Shown here piece by piece: positions 22,615 through 35,886 of a stretch of DNA of 64,000 nt. The notes beneath the pieces were generated by a model, which saw only the letters and a list, made by a program, of their open reading frames with translations, had not been told where the DNA came from and searched no databases. Location of the stretch: positions 1 through 64,000 of the forward strand of contig JACGCN010000041.1 of the NCBI GenBank assembly GCA_014905825.1, given 5' to 3'. The DNA comes from Lyophyllum atratum. Its lineage: Eukaryota > Basidiomycota > Agaricomycetes > Agaricales > Lyophyllaceae. Numbering within the stretch: position 1 is the first letter of the stretch; every line of letters begins with the position of its first letter. The translations under genes were made by a program, and so were the position numbers.

Positions 22615-24911
22615 ATGTCCGAGCCACGCTTTGTGCCATTACTTAAGAGTGAACTTGGAGGAGCAGTTGTACGTGTGATTCGTCAATTGTTGCTTTCGCT
22701 AACAGTTTCTAATCTATGATTTAGGCGGTTAACGTGTTCGCTCTGCTTTCTACGTTCGCTCTTGTCTCTGTTGCATGCCGCGCAATCTGGATAGGCATCC
22801 GCCAGAAGCTGTCGCCCAGATCTTCTGAGCCTCGAGAGTATATCTTTTTCAACACACAACTAGGTCATTATGCCGCGTGTTTGCTCATCGCGAATACCTT
22901 CGTTGGCATAGCTGGTTTGATTGGGATTCGCTGGACCGCCGAAAAAGGTATTACTGAAGGTTAGTCACGTCGTCTTTCAATTGAAAACGCCCATCTAACA
23001 TCAGCTAAGGTGGACTATGTACACTGCAAGGTAGCACTGAAATACCTCGGTCTTAATGTTTTGATTAATAGACTCTAACAACTACAGCCGTCGTGATGCA
23101 AATCGGCAACTGGTCTACTGCTTACTTCACCGTCAGTATTGCGGTCCATACATTCAATTCTCTGGTGTTACAACGACGGCAATCTGTTCTCGTTGCTGGG
23201 ATTACCATCAGCATTGGCTGGATATCTGCCGCGATTCTAGGTAATAGTGACCTTGTCTTCGATACTACCTGTGCTGATATACCTCCGAACCCCACTAGCC
23301 GCGGGCCCTTTCGTTGACCCCAAGCAGTATAAATTTGGGCCCGCTTACGGCGCAGCCGGCCTCTCCTGTGGCGTCACTCCGGTCTACCTGAAGGCGCAGT
23401 TCTTTTTCCATCTTTTCCCGGTATACTCTCTCAGGCTTCTTGACCGTATTTTTCTGATTCCGAGACACAGATCTTTGTGGCTTCGGTGTTCTCGGCCATT
23501 CTGTACTCGCTCATTTTCCTCGTTCTCCGGGGTACATTGAATATCAGGGGTGGGATTAAGCTCACTTTGGATCCTCATCAGCGCTGGGTGTCTGGAAAAG
23601 TGACAGAAAATTACCATCGCTTTGTTGCTCGTATTGCAAGGAGCATGTTGTGGTAAAGCACATCCCTTCCTACATGCCTGATTTAAGACTGATCAATCTT
23701 GATTATAGGTATCCCATTGGTCAGTAGCACAAGTGTTAGCCAGTTCATGAACCGAATCTGAATCTTGATCTGAATCTTGTTTAGCTTATATCGCTCTCCT
23801 TATCCCATACTCTGTGATGCGTTTGCTCGTCATCTCCGGATTCTCGGTGGCCTTTGAATCCATGATATTTGCCTATACATGCTGGTTTTTGCTTGGTACG
23901 CTCTCATCACTTTTTGCCCATTCTTATCTCACCCACATTTGCTTAGGCGTCGTTAATGTCCTCCTGCTCTATAACACCTTCCGAGTTTTGGAGCCTGCAT
24001 TCGACACACCATCGCAAAGGGAAAGTTCGTTGAGCTCTGGATCAGGGGGAATGTTCGTGCGGTATGAACCCTCTCAATCCGTGGAACAAAAACGAACATT
24101 AGAGGAAAAGATTGACCGATATCGCTACCCGACCCCTTCGTACCGATCGCCTACCATTGAATCTTTCGGTCAACTTAGCCCCCAGTCATCTATACGACCA
24201 TTACTCCCCGCCCATCAGGAGCGAACCGCAAGCGTGCAGAGCTTCTATAGCTATCCGAGCTCGCCATCGATCGGACGTGCGATCACCCCAGTGAATGAAC
24301 TTCAGCGAACGGTCACACCGCTTGAACCAGCACATCAGAAGTTCTTGCCGTCTACAGCACGAGCCCTGGGTGATCATGCTCGTCAAGGTTCGATGGAGTC
24401 GTTGGGCCTCTCTGCTGCTCCCCGTCGCATGCGCTCTCCCGTACTCCATCAGCCTAGCCTAGAGCAGATGCGCATTGTTCACGGTACCTGGTCACCTGTA
24501 CAGAAGGAGCTGCCACGACCACCTTCGACTCAGACTTTTGGCAGGCGTGATAGCGGCAGTCCAAGGAGCCGCGTCAATGAATTGACTGTAGATTATGACC
24601 CAACTAACTGGGATTCCCGGCGCGCCACTCAGGGATCAATGTCACCGAACAATTACGGTCGCCCATTGCTCAGCGCTATAAACTCTGGCTTTCCATCCCC
24701 AGGTACCCCGGGATCACCCAGCTCTCCTAGGGCACTTCCCGCCCTTCCGCGCCACAGTCGCTCGTTCTCGGCCGTTCCCGTCATTTCCTCTCCCCCTACA
24801 GGTCGTCAACGAGCTGTGCTAGTATCAAGGCACGGCTCGATCGGCAACACGTCTGAGTTCGTCCATAATCGCCAGGGCTCCAGCCCAGCCCAGGTATATC
24901 ATGCTTCTTAG
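22615..24911 (+). CDS. Seven-transmembrane receptor-like protein with long Ser/Pro-rich tail
   Basis: About seven hydrophobic helices can be counted: VNVFALLSTFALVSVACRA, YAACLLIANTFVGIAGLIG, the helix after VVMQIGNWSTAYF, VLVAGITISIGWISAAIL, one around FHLFPIFVASVF, YPIAYIALLIPYSV, and one at ESMIFAYTCWFLLGVVNVL. A conserved-looking loop (GTLNIRGGIKL) lies between helices 5 and 6. The 300-residue cytoplasmic tail is rich in Ser, Pro and Arg and may be phosphorylated. This topology fits a fungal GPCR of the Git3/cAMP-receptor-like kind. The ligand is unknown and a non-receptor role is possible. The first exon is short (MSEPRFVPLLKSELGGA) and several introns interrupt the membrane part; the tail is a single exon. 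Confidence 0.7.
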
Positions 24912-26784
24912 AGAATGCCGATCCCGGGGCTCCAGGGATATTCCGTTTAAGTTCTTCATGTCCCGCTTTGGTCCAGCTTACGACATACATGGATTTACAT
25001 GATTGATCTTGAAAATGTAGGCTTACTTCCACGGACTGGACAACATTGGACTTCATTTCGACAATAATGGACACTAAGCTTACAGTATGTTACTTGGACT
25101 GTTCCCTATGTACCGACTTGAAACCCTCTTCTACTGGGCTAGAAAGGCGTCAAAACGAGGGACTGGTTTGTATCATGTAGTAGTATTCAATATATTTGGA
25201 TATGCTAGGCTCAGTATGGATGACACCCACCTGGTGGCGCATCTCGAGGTTCAAACATACCGTCGCATATGATTAGCGATCCTCGGTTGTTTAATGGGAG
25301 TGATATGGTTTCTATATGAAGGCTTGAATGCCTTGCAGTTTCAATGATTCCATACCATGTAGCTCCTGGCCACTGCCGTCAGCAAACCCTTGCCGAGTTC
25401 ACGATAAAAGGAAGTCAAGTTATTTCCGAGACTAACCTTGAACCCTTACTGGTACTGGCAGGCTCGGAAAGCTAGAATTCCGATGATTTGCTGCTTCAGG
25501 TCTAAATCACACCATTGCCACCTCCGAAACTAGGACCTCTTGATAGACACCCGCGTGTGCTGTCCGTTTTCCAACCCTGATATCAATGGTATAAAACTTA
25601 TAAAAGCTCACAGCACACGTTGTGGCTGTGCTGGCGGAGCAAGCCGAGCGGAGCCTGGACCAGACTTAGCATGCTTTCGGGTGTAGACAGACACCAGACA
25701 TACCATATACAGCACTTCACCCATCGTTCCTACGAGATCCCTCGAGACCCCCGACGGCGGAGACCAGCCGTCTCCAACGTCATTCCAATGCACCCTGCCT
25801 CCATACATAATTACCAGTGAGCGTTGTAGATTCATATTTCTTGAAACTTTTGAACACACCTTTCGTCTCATATCATAGCATTGGTCTAGTGTTATGCGTC
25901 TCATACAACCGGTCATGGGTAGCATCTTGACCTTCGCCGCCCTTGCCTCCCTTATCCCCCATCGGGCAAATCTCACGTCCTCGGAATTTTGCGATTATAG
26001 AGGCTCGTGAATTCTAGGGCAAGAAACAGATTTTATGTCATTTTCTCTTTTCTTGCCTATCTCGGTGACTCTGTGGCGCTAGGCCGCCACACAGATGCGC
26101 ATGGTAGAATAGCAGGACGAAGGTATTCGATGTCATGAAGGCTCAGCGTGAAAATACCAATGGCCCGTACAGGTCGTGGTCCGATGGGAGAAACTTGTCT
26201 TCGCGGTGGCGCCAGGCTAAGTGCCGAATCTCTTGGACCATGATCTTGAGTCTTCAGCGATCTGGCAATGAGGTCGATTTCATTTCGTTTTTTCCCGCCT
26301 CAGACGGCGCCCTAAACCAGCCTAAGTCTCGCGCTCAATCGTGATGAACCTAGTCCGGTATTCTTATCCTGCAGCGCGTCCCGTGCCGCATAGATTGCAA
26401 GCCCCTAGGAGTAGATTGGTTGAAATACAAGGCCAGAACAATTGGAACCTTGGGTGGTCCGCCCCTCGACTTAGGTCGTCACCCTAGATGAGTAGTATCC
26501 AAACTTGATCCTCGAAAGGAACTCCGAGTCGAAGGTAAGTGTTTCTCGCTATTTCTCGCTGCCATTTGCGGTCCAGGTATTCTTGCGCTTTTCATAGTTT
26601 TACTGAGACACTGGCCGCTGTGGTCCTGGAGAGTCCTGGTGGAGGAATTTCAGAAGCCCTTTTAGTATTACAGACTGAGGCTGAGAGAAAGATTCGGTTG
26701 TAGGTTGCTCAGGCTCATGTGATCTTGACGTCAAGGCGCGATTTCACGACGGATTCCACTTCCGCTCCCTCTGTCACCTCAACC
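24912..26784. other. Intergenic region, no confident gene
   Basis: These 1.9 kb hold two TATA-like elements (25590-25596 and 25599-25605) followed by a hairpin-forming CAGCACA/TGTGCTG pair near 25610. Small frames at 25608-25976 on either strand have no recognisable similarity. A short spliced gene starting near 25670 is conceivable but its exon joins do not hold frame. Confidence 0.4.
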
Positions 26785-27806
26785 ATGTCACATCTATCTC
26801 AATATCTCAACAGGACGAGCCAAGTATTCCGGGACAATGCCTCCAGAAGTAATTAGTATCCAGTTCCTCTGGTGGCACGAAAATTTCAGGGCTGACCGAC
26901 GTATGAACCTAGTGCTACGAATGCAAGGGGCAGACGCCGTTCCTCGCGCGCCGCGCACACTCTTCACCTTTAACTCTCCGGAGGATATAAACCAGTTTGC
27001 GACTGGCTGTGATGCCGACATTGGTGGGACCTCAACAGTCCATTTGGACCTGGAAGAGTCGCCCCAAATCAATGAGAGCATCGGACGGCGTGCTACTGGT
27101 AAGTTCTGGGGCGAGATGCGGCTAGGAGTTAGGTCTGGCCTGGAGGGGAAGCTGCGCGGTGGGTATGCTGGATTCCGGAACAAGGTACATCGCGTTCTCG
27201 TGCTTATGTTTATGTCACGTCTTGGCAACTGACTATCCTGTGCAAGTCGAGACCAACGTTGTTTGGAGATATCATGGACGACGTATCCAACCATGAATAT
27301 CTCGCATTGCGAGTACGGATAGCTGGGGACCCTCGGACGCGTACCTCCTATTTTGCGAATATACAAACAGACGGGCCGATCTCTACTGACCTCTGGCAAC
27401 ACCGTCTGTACTTCCAGCGGCACGATAACTCATGGGAAGACTTGTTTGTAAGCCTTACGGCAACTTGAGAGTGTAGTTTTCACCCTGACGCATGGACACT
27501 TTAGATCCCATTTGATAACTTCGTTCGAACGAACTCTGGGGAGTTGTCTGAAGACCAGATCGAGATGTACCGCGAGAGGATCCGTAGCATTGGCATATCC
27601 CTTCTAGGTGGTAACAGCGGTGTCACTGGCCACTATGAGTTGGGTATCGACTCTATCCGGATTGTCAACGAAGAAGATGTGATCAGAACACCTCCAGGTG
27701 AGCCCAGAGCTTTTCCTCTTATCTAGGTTCTAAGTGATTATTCCTTGCAGGAGAGAAATTGCCACCACTACAACATGACACACCAGAGGATGAGAAGTCG
27801 AACTGA
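26785..27806 (+). CDS. CIA30 family protein (complex I intermediate-associated protein 30 / NDUFAF1-like)
   Basis: CIA30 proteins help assemble mitochondrial NADH:ubiquinone oxidoreductase. The first exon reads MSHLSQYLNRTSQVFRDNAS. After an intron at 26849-26912 the frame continues RMLRMQGADAVP, so the apparent longer frame starting at 26837 is wrong. Domain blocks are TLFTFNSPEDINQFATGCD, GLRGGYAGFR-like KLRGGYAGFRNK, YLALRVRIAGDPRT, YFANIQTDGP, LWQHRLYFQ, and the C-terminal SIGISLLGG with FELGIDSIRI-like YELGIDSIRI. The end is hydrophilic (EDEKSN). No strong mitochondrial presequence is visible, so import could rely on an internal signal. The frame is intact over at least five exons. Confidence 0.88.
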
Positions 27807-28192
27807 GGACTCTGCATCGCACTAGTGGAAGATGGGACGAGTAGGATGTATATCGCTCGACTAATGTACCTATTCACAATAAGACCATTTTATATCCTTA
27901 TGTCTAGTTCGCCATTCATTCGGAATGGCTCGGCACGAGAAAAGAGAGAAGAATGAACAAGATATCCAGAGGACTGGGAAGGGGAATTGAACAGAAAGTC
28001 GTAATCATGAAATGTGGACACGTTCTAAAGTATATATACATAAAATTCTTTCTGTTCCGACGAAACCTTTCCGTAATTGTGCAGAAACGAGAGAATGAAT
28101 ACCGCTGAGCTAGATGTGAGGGAGGAGAAATGAAGCATGGACGGGGTACGAGGATAATGTGGAAACTAAAAGAAGGAATGGTGACAGCATCA
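27807..28192. other. Convergent 3' flank CIA30 / Ras
   Basis: This A/T-rich spacer between the two stop codons is expected to hold both 3' ends. No gene is seen. Confidence 0.4.
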
Positions 28193-29299
<1,107 letters not shown>

Positions 29300-30658
29300 A
29301 TCTGACCTAGTATGAATAGGAAGAAAAGGATATAGGTATAGAAGAGAACGGGAAAAGGGGACACGGAGGAAAGGGAGGGGGCGCGTGGAGATGCGAAGGA
29401 CAGGTCAATAAACAGGCACTCTATATTGACCCGATGCAAATGGCCAAGCCACACCAAACAAAACGATCACCTTTCCCGAATGCGCACTATCCTTGAATCA
29501 GAATGGCTCATGCATGTTCTCTTTCGCTAGAAGGCTGTGGTTTTTCGACTGCAATATCTCTGCCATATATCCCTGACATACAGCTCTTGTGCAGCTCGAA
29601 CTGAATCCTGCGGGACCGACCCTACTTTCCTTGTGTTTCCCAATCGGCACCACAATCTCGTGCTCCTCTGATACAGCTGGCCATCACAATGATTGATGTG
29701 GATGTCGTTTGAGAGCATAGCTCTTCTGCTGTGGAAAAACTGGCCATCTTGTGATGGTTTCATGCTACTTCAAGCTCAACAGGCACGTCAAATATCCTGC
29801 AGCTGCCATGCGCCTGAAGTCGTGAGAGGCTTTCCTCGTTCATCGACGTCGACGCCGACACAGCCCAGGGTGCGCTTGGGTACGCGCTCTTCGTTGGGCG
29901 AAGCTAATCACTACCCCACATCAGCTTAGATGCTAAATATCTATTTATCATGGGACATAAATGGAATCTTTAGGCTGTGTATGTCGCTTCTTTTCCCAAT
30001 TACAGTGGTATTTGGTTTCCATTTGCGGTTCCCCTGATTTTATTATCATCTAGCAGCCACCCATCCATCGTTTGACTCCAGAGATTAGGGGGTCAGGTCC
30101 TCATCAGTCGCCGTTACTTGCACAGGTTCGCACGCCGCCCAGATGTTGACCTGACTCAGCGTGACTTCTGTGTTAATGGTTCGCGCTTGTTCAGGTTGTA
30201 TATTTTATTAGCCCATATCAACACAGTTATGTGGGACTTCACACAGTACGATGATCCATGATCTAGTTGTCGCATGGGTCGCCAACTTTACGCTGCGCGT
30301 ACTCTTGATATACGGGTTCTACGTAGGGGCGTACTCTGCAAAAGGCGATACGCGTCCAGAAATGTCACAATGATGCAGGAGTCAAAGGAATAGTAGGGAA
30401 TAAGACGCGGAATCCAGGAGTTTGGAAGCGAAAGTAAGAGTATCCACGTCCCAAAAGCCTAGAGTACATGACCAGGTGTCCGCACTACTCTTAATGCATT
30501 CAAAATCCAACTATCGAGCTCAAAAGGTTGTAGCAGATGGGAAGACCAAACGTCTACACCGCTTCCCATCTGAACGTGGCGGGCGGTATATGGATATGAC
30601 TGAAGTTCAACCCGCCCCACTGGGTGGCGTCGAATTTCATAGAAAGGACATCCATTTA
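29300..30658. other. Intergenic region, no gene recognised
   Basis: These 1.36 kb lie upstream of Ras and downstream of the RS-tailed membrane protein. Only short frames are present. The Ras promoter lies at the left end, next to A/G-rich leader-like sequence at 29320-29400. Confidence 0.4.
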
Positions 30659-32484
30659 TTAGCGCTTGTGTTCCGAGTCACTGTCAGGCGGACGGCGTGA
30701 TCTTCTCGACGAGTGGGCCGCGGATGATTTTGAAGAACGGGGTGTATGCATCGGGGAGCTGGACCTGCGGCTGTCATGTGAAGAGTGCCGCGATCTGTCG
30801 GGCCTCTCGGAATCGCGGGACCGTGGGGCTGGTGAACGTTGGCGCTCTGAATGAAGAGACCTAGGTGTGCGGCTCTCAGGGTAGGATGGCTGTGATCTAT
30901 GCGTATCCCGTATCTCGCGTGACTGGCGATCTGACTGATGATTGGGGTCACGGCCGGAGCGGCTGGACTCGCGGCGGCTATATCCATGCGACGGATGTTC
31001 GTATGCCTTGTCGGAGCTGCTCGAAGAAGTGGAACGCGAGCCTGCAGATCTCGAGCGCGATCGCCGATTTGTGTGACAGGGTGGAGATAAAAGACCGTCC
31101 GAGCTGGGGCAGATGGTAGAGTACGCGGCTGAGGCGTCAGTCTCCCGGTGCTTCAAGGCATTTTGGCGTCGGAGAGTCACTTCAGATGAAGGTGAAAATG
31201 GCGACGGGATGTCTGCATGAGGGGCCACCTCTGTGGAGGAGATTGACGGCGAAGCGTTCAGTCGCCGGGGAGCATACAGTTTCAGCCTCTTCAACTGGAA
31301 TCACAAGAGGATTAGGTGTAGATTCAAGTCAGGACTTAAAGACCAGTAATTTACCTTGGTGGAGTAATCGAGTTGAGATTTTCCTGTTTCCTCGCAAGAT
31401 CTCCTGATGGTACTCAGCCCAAGTCCCGGATACTTAGCGCTTTGAAGTTCGTCTATGCGATCCACGATTATCTCCAGGTTAGTCTCCACCCGGCTCCAGT
31501 ACTCTGCAAAAGCATCATTGAATGTGCCCAGTTTCTCTAACCCTTCTGCGGTATGTTCCAACAGGGCAATCGCTTCCCGGACCTCGTAGATCTTCTTTTC
31601 TCGTCCTAGAAGCAGGTCGTCAGCATGAGTATGCATGAGTATCATGGAATGTACTCACTTTCGTTCTTCTTTGCGATGTGTATTTCCCTCGCCTCGAAGA
31701 CCAGGGAGAGAAGTGGAAGCACGACAGGTAAAAATAATAGTGCCGGTGGGAAGGCAACTATGGAAACACCGGCGACAACTGCAGCACCAGCGGCGGCGCA
31801 TGCCTTGGCTACTTTCAGGTTACGAATTTCCTTTTTGGCTGTTGCCAGTTTCTTGATATTTTGCTCCTCCTCCTGTGCAAGAGCGGAGACCTCCGTCGGA
31901 ATCCGGTTGGTAACCTGATTATACATGGGCGTCATTAACGCTTGGTGTTATGCCAGAGGAAGTGAATGAGTACTCACCCTATATATTTCTCTCCTTGTTG
32001 AAGAGAATAATTCGCTGACTCGCTGCGCATGCCTGTGTGCCCGTGCAGCAACCTCGATCATGCCATAGATAAGCTCCCGCAACTCATCCGCACCAGTTTT
32101 CTTGTCCTGGATATGGACAAAGAACGTGGACAAGTCTTGAGAGAGTCTGAATCCGTTCATAGCAGCCTCTCTACTGACGTCAATAGCGCTGTAGAACACA
32201 TCTCCTATATTCTGGACTTGGGCAATTATGTCTTTCACAGGAGCATGATCCGAGCTAGAAGACCACCAGTGTCGGCGTCACGCAGATGATAGATGAGATA
32301 AATCAGCATACGTTGCTTTGTACCATGGTTCAATCAAGGCTGTAGTGTCGCATACAGCTGTAGCAAGTGAATCGGCATCAACAGTAGGACGTTCTGAGAA
32401 GACTGATAGGGCATCGACTTGAGACGCGTGGGTCATGGCTGGACGGAAGTGAGGTGCAAGCGAGGCGCTAGAGTCGAACGCCAT
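30659..32484 (-). CDS. Helical protein with central hydrophobic hairpin and Arg/Ser-rich tail (HBL/ClyA-like architecture)
   Basis: Five exons join in frame to about 525 residues. Long amphipathic helices (FYSAIDVSREAAMNGF, HRHAQRVSELFSSTRREIYR) lead into a charged helix and then a hydrophobic hairpin of two segments (about AACAAAGAAVVAGVSIVAF-like and PALLFLPVVLPLLSLVF, near 31690-31800). Further helices follow, including FAEYWSRVETNLEIIVDRID. This order of long helices around one hairpin resembles alpha-helical pore-forming proteins of the HBL/ClyA type, known mainly from bacteria. The last exon is different: about 200 residues of RS/SR, Ser and Pro repeats like an RS domain. No signal peptide is seen. 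Function is unknown; a SNARE-like or other membrane-remodelling protein is an alternative. It lies head-to-head with a related gene at 33418. Confidence 0.6.
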
Positions 32485-33417
32485 TCACTGAGGGAGCCTT
32501 TATACGAGGCACTCGAGCTGAGGCAAATAGCTCAGGTAGACTTGCAGTGCAGAATCCGCTGCACGGTCAAACTAATCAGTACTGCAATCTTCAGGCAACC
32601 GCGTGAGCGCAAGCTTCTGGCATCATCGATGAGATTCCAGTACACCTTCTCATACGCTATCCCCAACTTTGTCTGTCAGCTGAAGCTGTACACAGCCAAC
32701 AGACTGAAGGTAGCGCCCGTCAAGCAGTCCAATTTGGCTTAAACTTCCCAGAAACTTCCTAACGGTGTAAGAGTCAGATTATCCAGGAGATAGGTGCAAG
32801 GTCTGAACCTTACATTAAACCCTTTCACTTCATGTAGCCCTGTGGTTGAGGATCCCCTCCTTTGAGTAATGAAATTGAAAGTACAAGATCTGTCGCTGAG
32901 AGGCTCAGTCTCAGAAAACATTGCGAGTGATCGGAATCTAAACTCCGCTGTCGCGAACACGTGACGGATTCGGACATCTCCTCCACTCAACTTCCACCCA
33001 TGCAATGGCATGCATAGCTTCCACGACCACAATATGACTTTTAGGAAGCGAGGCGGTACTCTCCACCGCACGATTACTATACGCAGTCTTCGGATTAGCA
33101 TGCGATAAAGACCATGCCGAAGAGTAAGGAAGTCATGGAATCATGCTGAACCCATCCTCATATAGTATTCTCGCACTGCCAGGTGCCTTGACATGCACAA
33201 ACGGTACAGCACGGCGCATTCCATTAAGAAGGCGGAGGATGCAAGTGTCACTGCCTCGCAGGGAACAGATTGACCCTAGCCTACATCTTAAGGCGTTCTT
33301 TATCTTCTACTCTCCTGCGCGCTGGATTCCCCCCATCTCCTGCCGCCCACTTGCTACACCTCCTGATTGTAAGTCGACACCATCTATTTCCCACCACTGT
33401 TTACCTATGTCAAACAG
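32485..33417. promoter_or_regulatory. Shared upstream region of the divergent helical-protein pair
   Basis: These 933 bp separate the two divergent start codons. A GTAAGT...CAG pair ending directly before ATG 33418 suggests a 5' UTR intron for the + gene. Frames inside (such as 32739-33101 minus) look spurious. Confidence 0.4.
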
Positions 33418-34533
33418 ATGGACAACCATATTCCGCGTAATTTCTCAATTGAGACACCGCTCTCCAGGTCGTCTTCACCTCACAATATCGCTGCTTTTAC
33501 GCATCCGCATCCCCAACATACTCCTTCCCGACCTAGTCCCGCGCTGCATCTCTCGGCATATATTTCAGTCTCCCAGTCTAGTGTCAGTGCAAACAATCTA
33601 GCATTAGCCCTTGCTACTCTCTCCTCAGGCGTCCAAAGTACAATGACATCTCTACATAGTCTACAAACCGCGACACTCAATGCAATCGGCGGAAATAAAA
33701 CTCCTGAGACCTGCGATATGTTTACGCAGATTCGGCAGTCTCTCCATCGCGAGTGGGAAGGCATCATCCAAGTCTTACGCAGGTGCTGTGACTTCAGTGG
33801 CAAGGCCACCTGCATTCTCGAGAGTCGAGACTCCTTCGGCGATGAAGAATTCGCCCACTACATACGAGAGCTTATCACATTGGCGGGCGAGCTACTCTCA
33901 AGCTCCCAGGCCATGCTTTCGCTGCACCGCCGCATCACAAGCGAGGTCATACACTTGACACCGCACATTACGTCTTTTCTGCAACACTCCGGCAAAGCGC
34001 CTCAGCTTTCTGTTTCGCAGAGTCGTCTGCAGCAATTGAAGGCCACACATATGCTGGAAAAACCGGACGTACGCGACTTCGTCCAATCTAACCTCCAAGC
34101 CGCGTATCCAAACGGACTCGTAGCTCTAGGGACGACCACGGCGGCGCTTCACGAAACATCCCTTGGTCTCTCCATGGTGTCTCAATTTTGGTCTTCGATC
34201 CATGAAGATCACAAGTACCTCATGCGTGACGATTCTCAGCCGCTTAACTTCACGCAAGACCTTCAGTTGCTGAATGGATGGACCGAAAATACGGAACTCT
34301 TAATCTCCACTGTTTCTCACCTCAAAAAGATGTGCGACGCGATCACTATTGAAGCTGTGGGCGCGCATCCGCATACTGGCAGTCGGCAGTCATCTCGTAC
34401 ATCAAGCTATGCTTCCGAATGCTTGCCTGCTCATCCTCGGACGGACATGCAGAGGAGAAGCACTGCATCGAGCTGGGAAGATGGTGTACCTAATTGTTGG
34501 GGCTTACTTTCTGGTGCTCGATGGAGACGTTGA
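33418..34533 (+). CDS. Helical protein related to the divergent neighbour, without hydrophobic hairpin
   Basis: A single long frame gives 371 residues. After a Ser/Pro/His-rich N-terminus come helices with heptad-like spacing (LALALATLSSGVQSTMTSL, HYIRELITLAGELLSSSQAM, RRITSEVIHLTPHITSFLQ). A late block SQFWSSIHEDHKYL resembles EYWSRVETNLEII of the divergent gene, and the segment around GDEEFAHYIRELI matches GADELRELIYGMI there. The two are probably paralogues. No transmembrane hairpin and no RS tail are present. The 3' end is uncertain: a GTGTAC donor at about 34484 could instead splice to a tail ending at 34603. Function is unknown. Confidence 0.65.
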   Translation: MDNHIPRNFSIETPLSRSSSPHNIAAFTHPHPQHTPSRPSPALHLSAYISVSQSSVSANNLALALATLSSGVQSTMTSLHSLQTATLNAIGGNKTPETCDMFTQIRQSLHREWEGIIQVLRRCCDFSGKATCILESRDSFGDEEFAHYIRELITLAGELLSSSQAMLSLHRRITSEVIHLTPHITSFLQHSGKAPQLSVSQSRLQQLKATHMLEKPDVRDFVQSNLQAAYPNGLVALGTTTAALHETSLGLSMVSQFWSSIHEDHKYLMRDDSQPLNFTQDLQLLNGWTENTELLISTVSHLKKMCDAITIEAVGAHPHTGSRQSSRTSSYASECLPAHPRTDMQRRSTASSWEDGVPNCWGLLSGARWRR

Positions 34534-34715
34534 AGAGGCTCGAGTGACCCAACGGTGGGCTGTGTGGCAGTTGAATCGCTTTTACGTGAGGTCGAGTGCG
34601 TAGACAGATCCACTAACGCTCCTTTAGATACAGGCTGGACATAGCAATAGGTTCCGGACATTAGATAAATACACTCCTGTATCGATTTTTGGTCCCCCTC
34701 ATCATAATGATGGGT

Positions 34716-35886
34716 TTACTTCCTGCCCTTTCGCCTCCTGGCCTCAGTTCCGCTGAGCTCGCTTCCACTGCGTTCATCCTCACTAGGTCCACTAGCGGCC
34801 CCACTAGCAGCACCCTTCTTGGTCTTCCTGAGGTGGTGCTCGGGAATCCATTCCTCTTGATAGCCTCCAGCGCCAGTAGCAGTTACGGTACCAACCGGGG
34901 AAGAGACCGACGGGGCAGAAGTTTTCTTAGAACGGGTCTTCTTAGCCTGCGGAACGAAGTTCAGGTACGCTAGGTACGAGAGGCCACCGAAGATGGCTGC
35001 GACCATCAAGTACGTAGAGATGCTGGGAAAGGATTGAGCATGAAGTGGGGCTTTTCATGACATTTCTGGGACAACTTACAGCTTGAAGTCCAGGATGGAA
35101 AGTTCGGGCTCTACAATAGTGACCACTGAGTCGTAGGCGGGGACCCGGTATTTCGCGCCCTGTATAACGCGTAAGCCGACGTTAACGCGGGAGGAATGAA
35201 AGGAAGAGACACACATCATCAGCAGCGTGTTCCAGCCATACATTCAGACGGATATCTCCAGGCTAGAAAAGAAGAATGTCAGTGCTTCTATAAGAGACGC
35301 GGGCTTGCCATCATTGATACCTTGAATCTGTGATGAGATAACCATGTCAATCAATGAACTTGAGCGATTAAACATGAGGACGAACTCGCTAAAGAACGCA
35401 TAAGGAACCTCCATTTTGACACCCTCCGCGAGGGGGACGCCAAATTTCGTGGTGGTAAGCTATACAATTTGTCAGTCATTCCGACTTCAAGCAAAGTTCG
35501 TTCGTTGCTGACATACGTTTTTAACCAGACGATCGGTTTCAGGCTGGTGTACGGAGCCCGCAACACTGACCAACGTAAGGTTACGGCCCGACTTATTCTC
35601 AACGCTGAGAAGCAGCGTGTTCTTCTCCCCGTTCACGACATCTGCAATAGAACGGGTTAGACACGGGAGTCAGGAACATTCGACAGCACGGTGACGCACG
35701 TCCGAATAGATTAGTCTCCGCGAAAGTCGCTGTAACGGCGACATCGGGATCTGCGACGCCCTCTGTGGAGGCTGAGGAGAATAAGGCGTTCAACGGGGAT
35801 TCCATTCCATATCGGAGCGCTGAAGACTTACTTGACGCAACCGAAAGGACGAAGGCAGCAATGGAGAGTAGAGCGTTAAAACGCAT
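34716..35886 (-). CDS. Translocon-associated protein alpha subunit (TRAP-alpha / Irc22-like)
   Basis: TRAP-alpha is a single-pass ER membrane protein beside the Sec61 channel that assists translocation of some secretory proteins. The signal peptide is MRFNALLSIAAFVLSVASS. The lumenal domain shows VVNGEKNTLLLSVENKSG, LVSVAGSVH and VPYAFFSEFKPGDIRLNVWL. The transmembrane helix is LMVAAIFGGLSYLAYLNF near 34955-35010. A cytosolic basic tail (KKTRSKK and ARRRKGRK) follows. Five or six short introns fit GT-AG. The frame is intact. Confidence 0.88.

Noticed and set aside
25590..25990. A possible short spliced gene downstream of two TATA-like boxes
   Set aside because: The best exon pair does not keep frame and the peptide is not recognisable.
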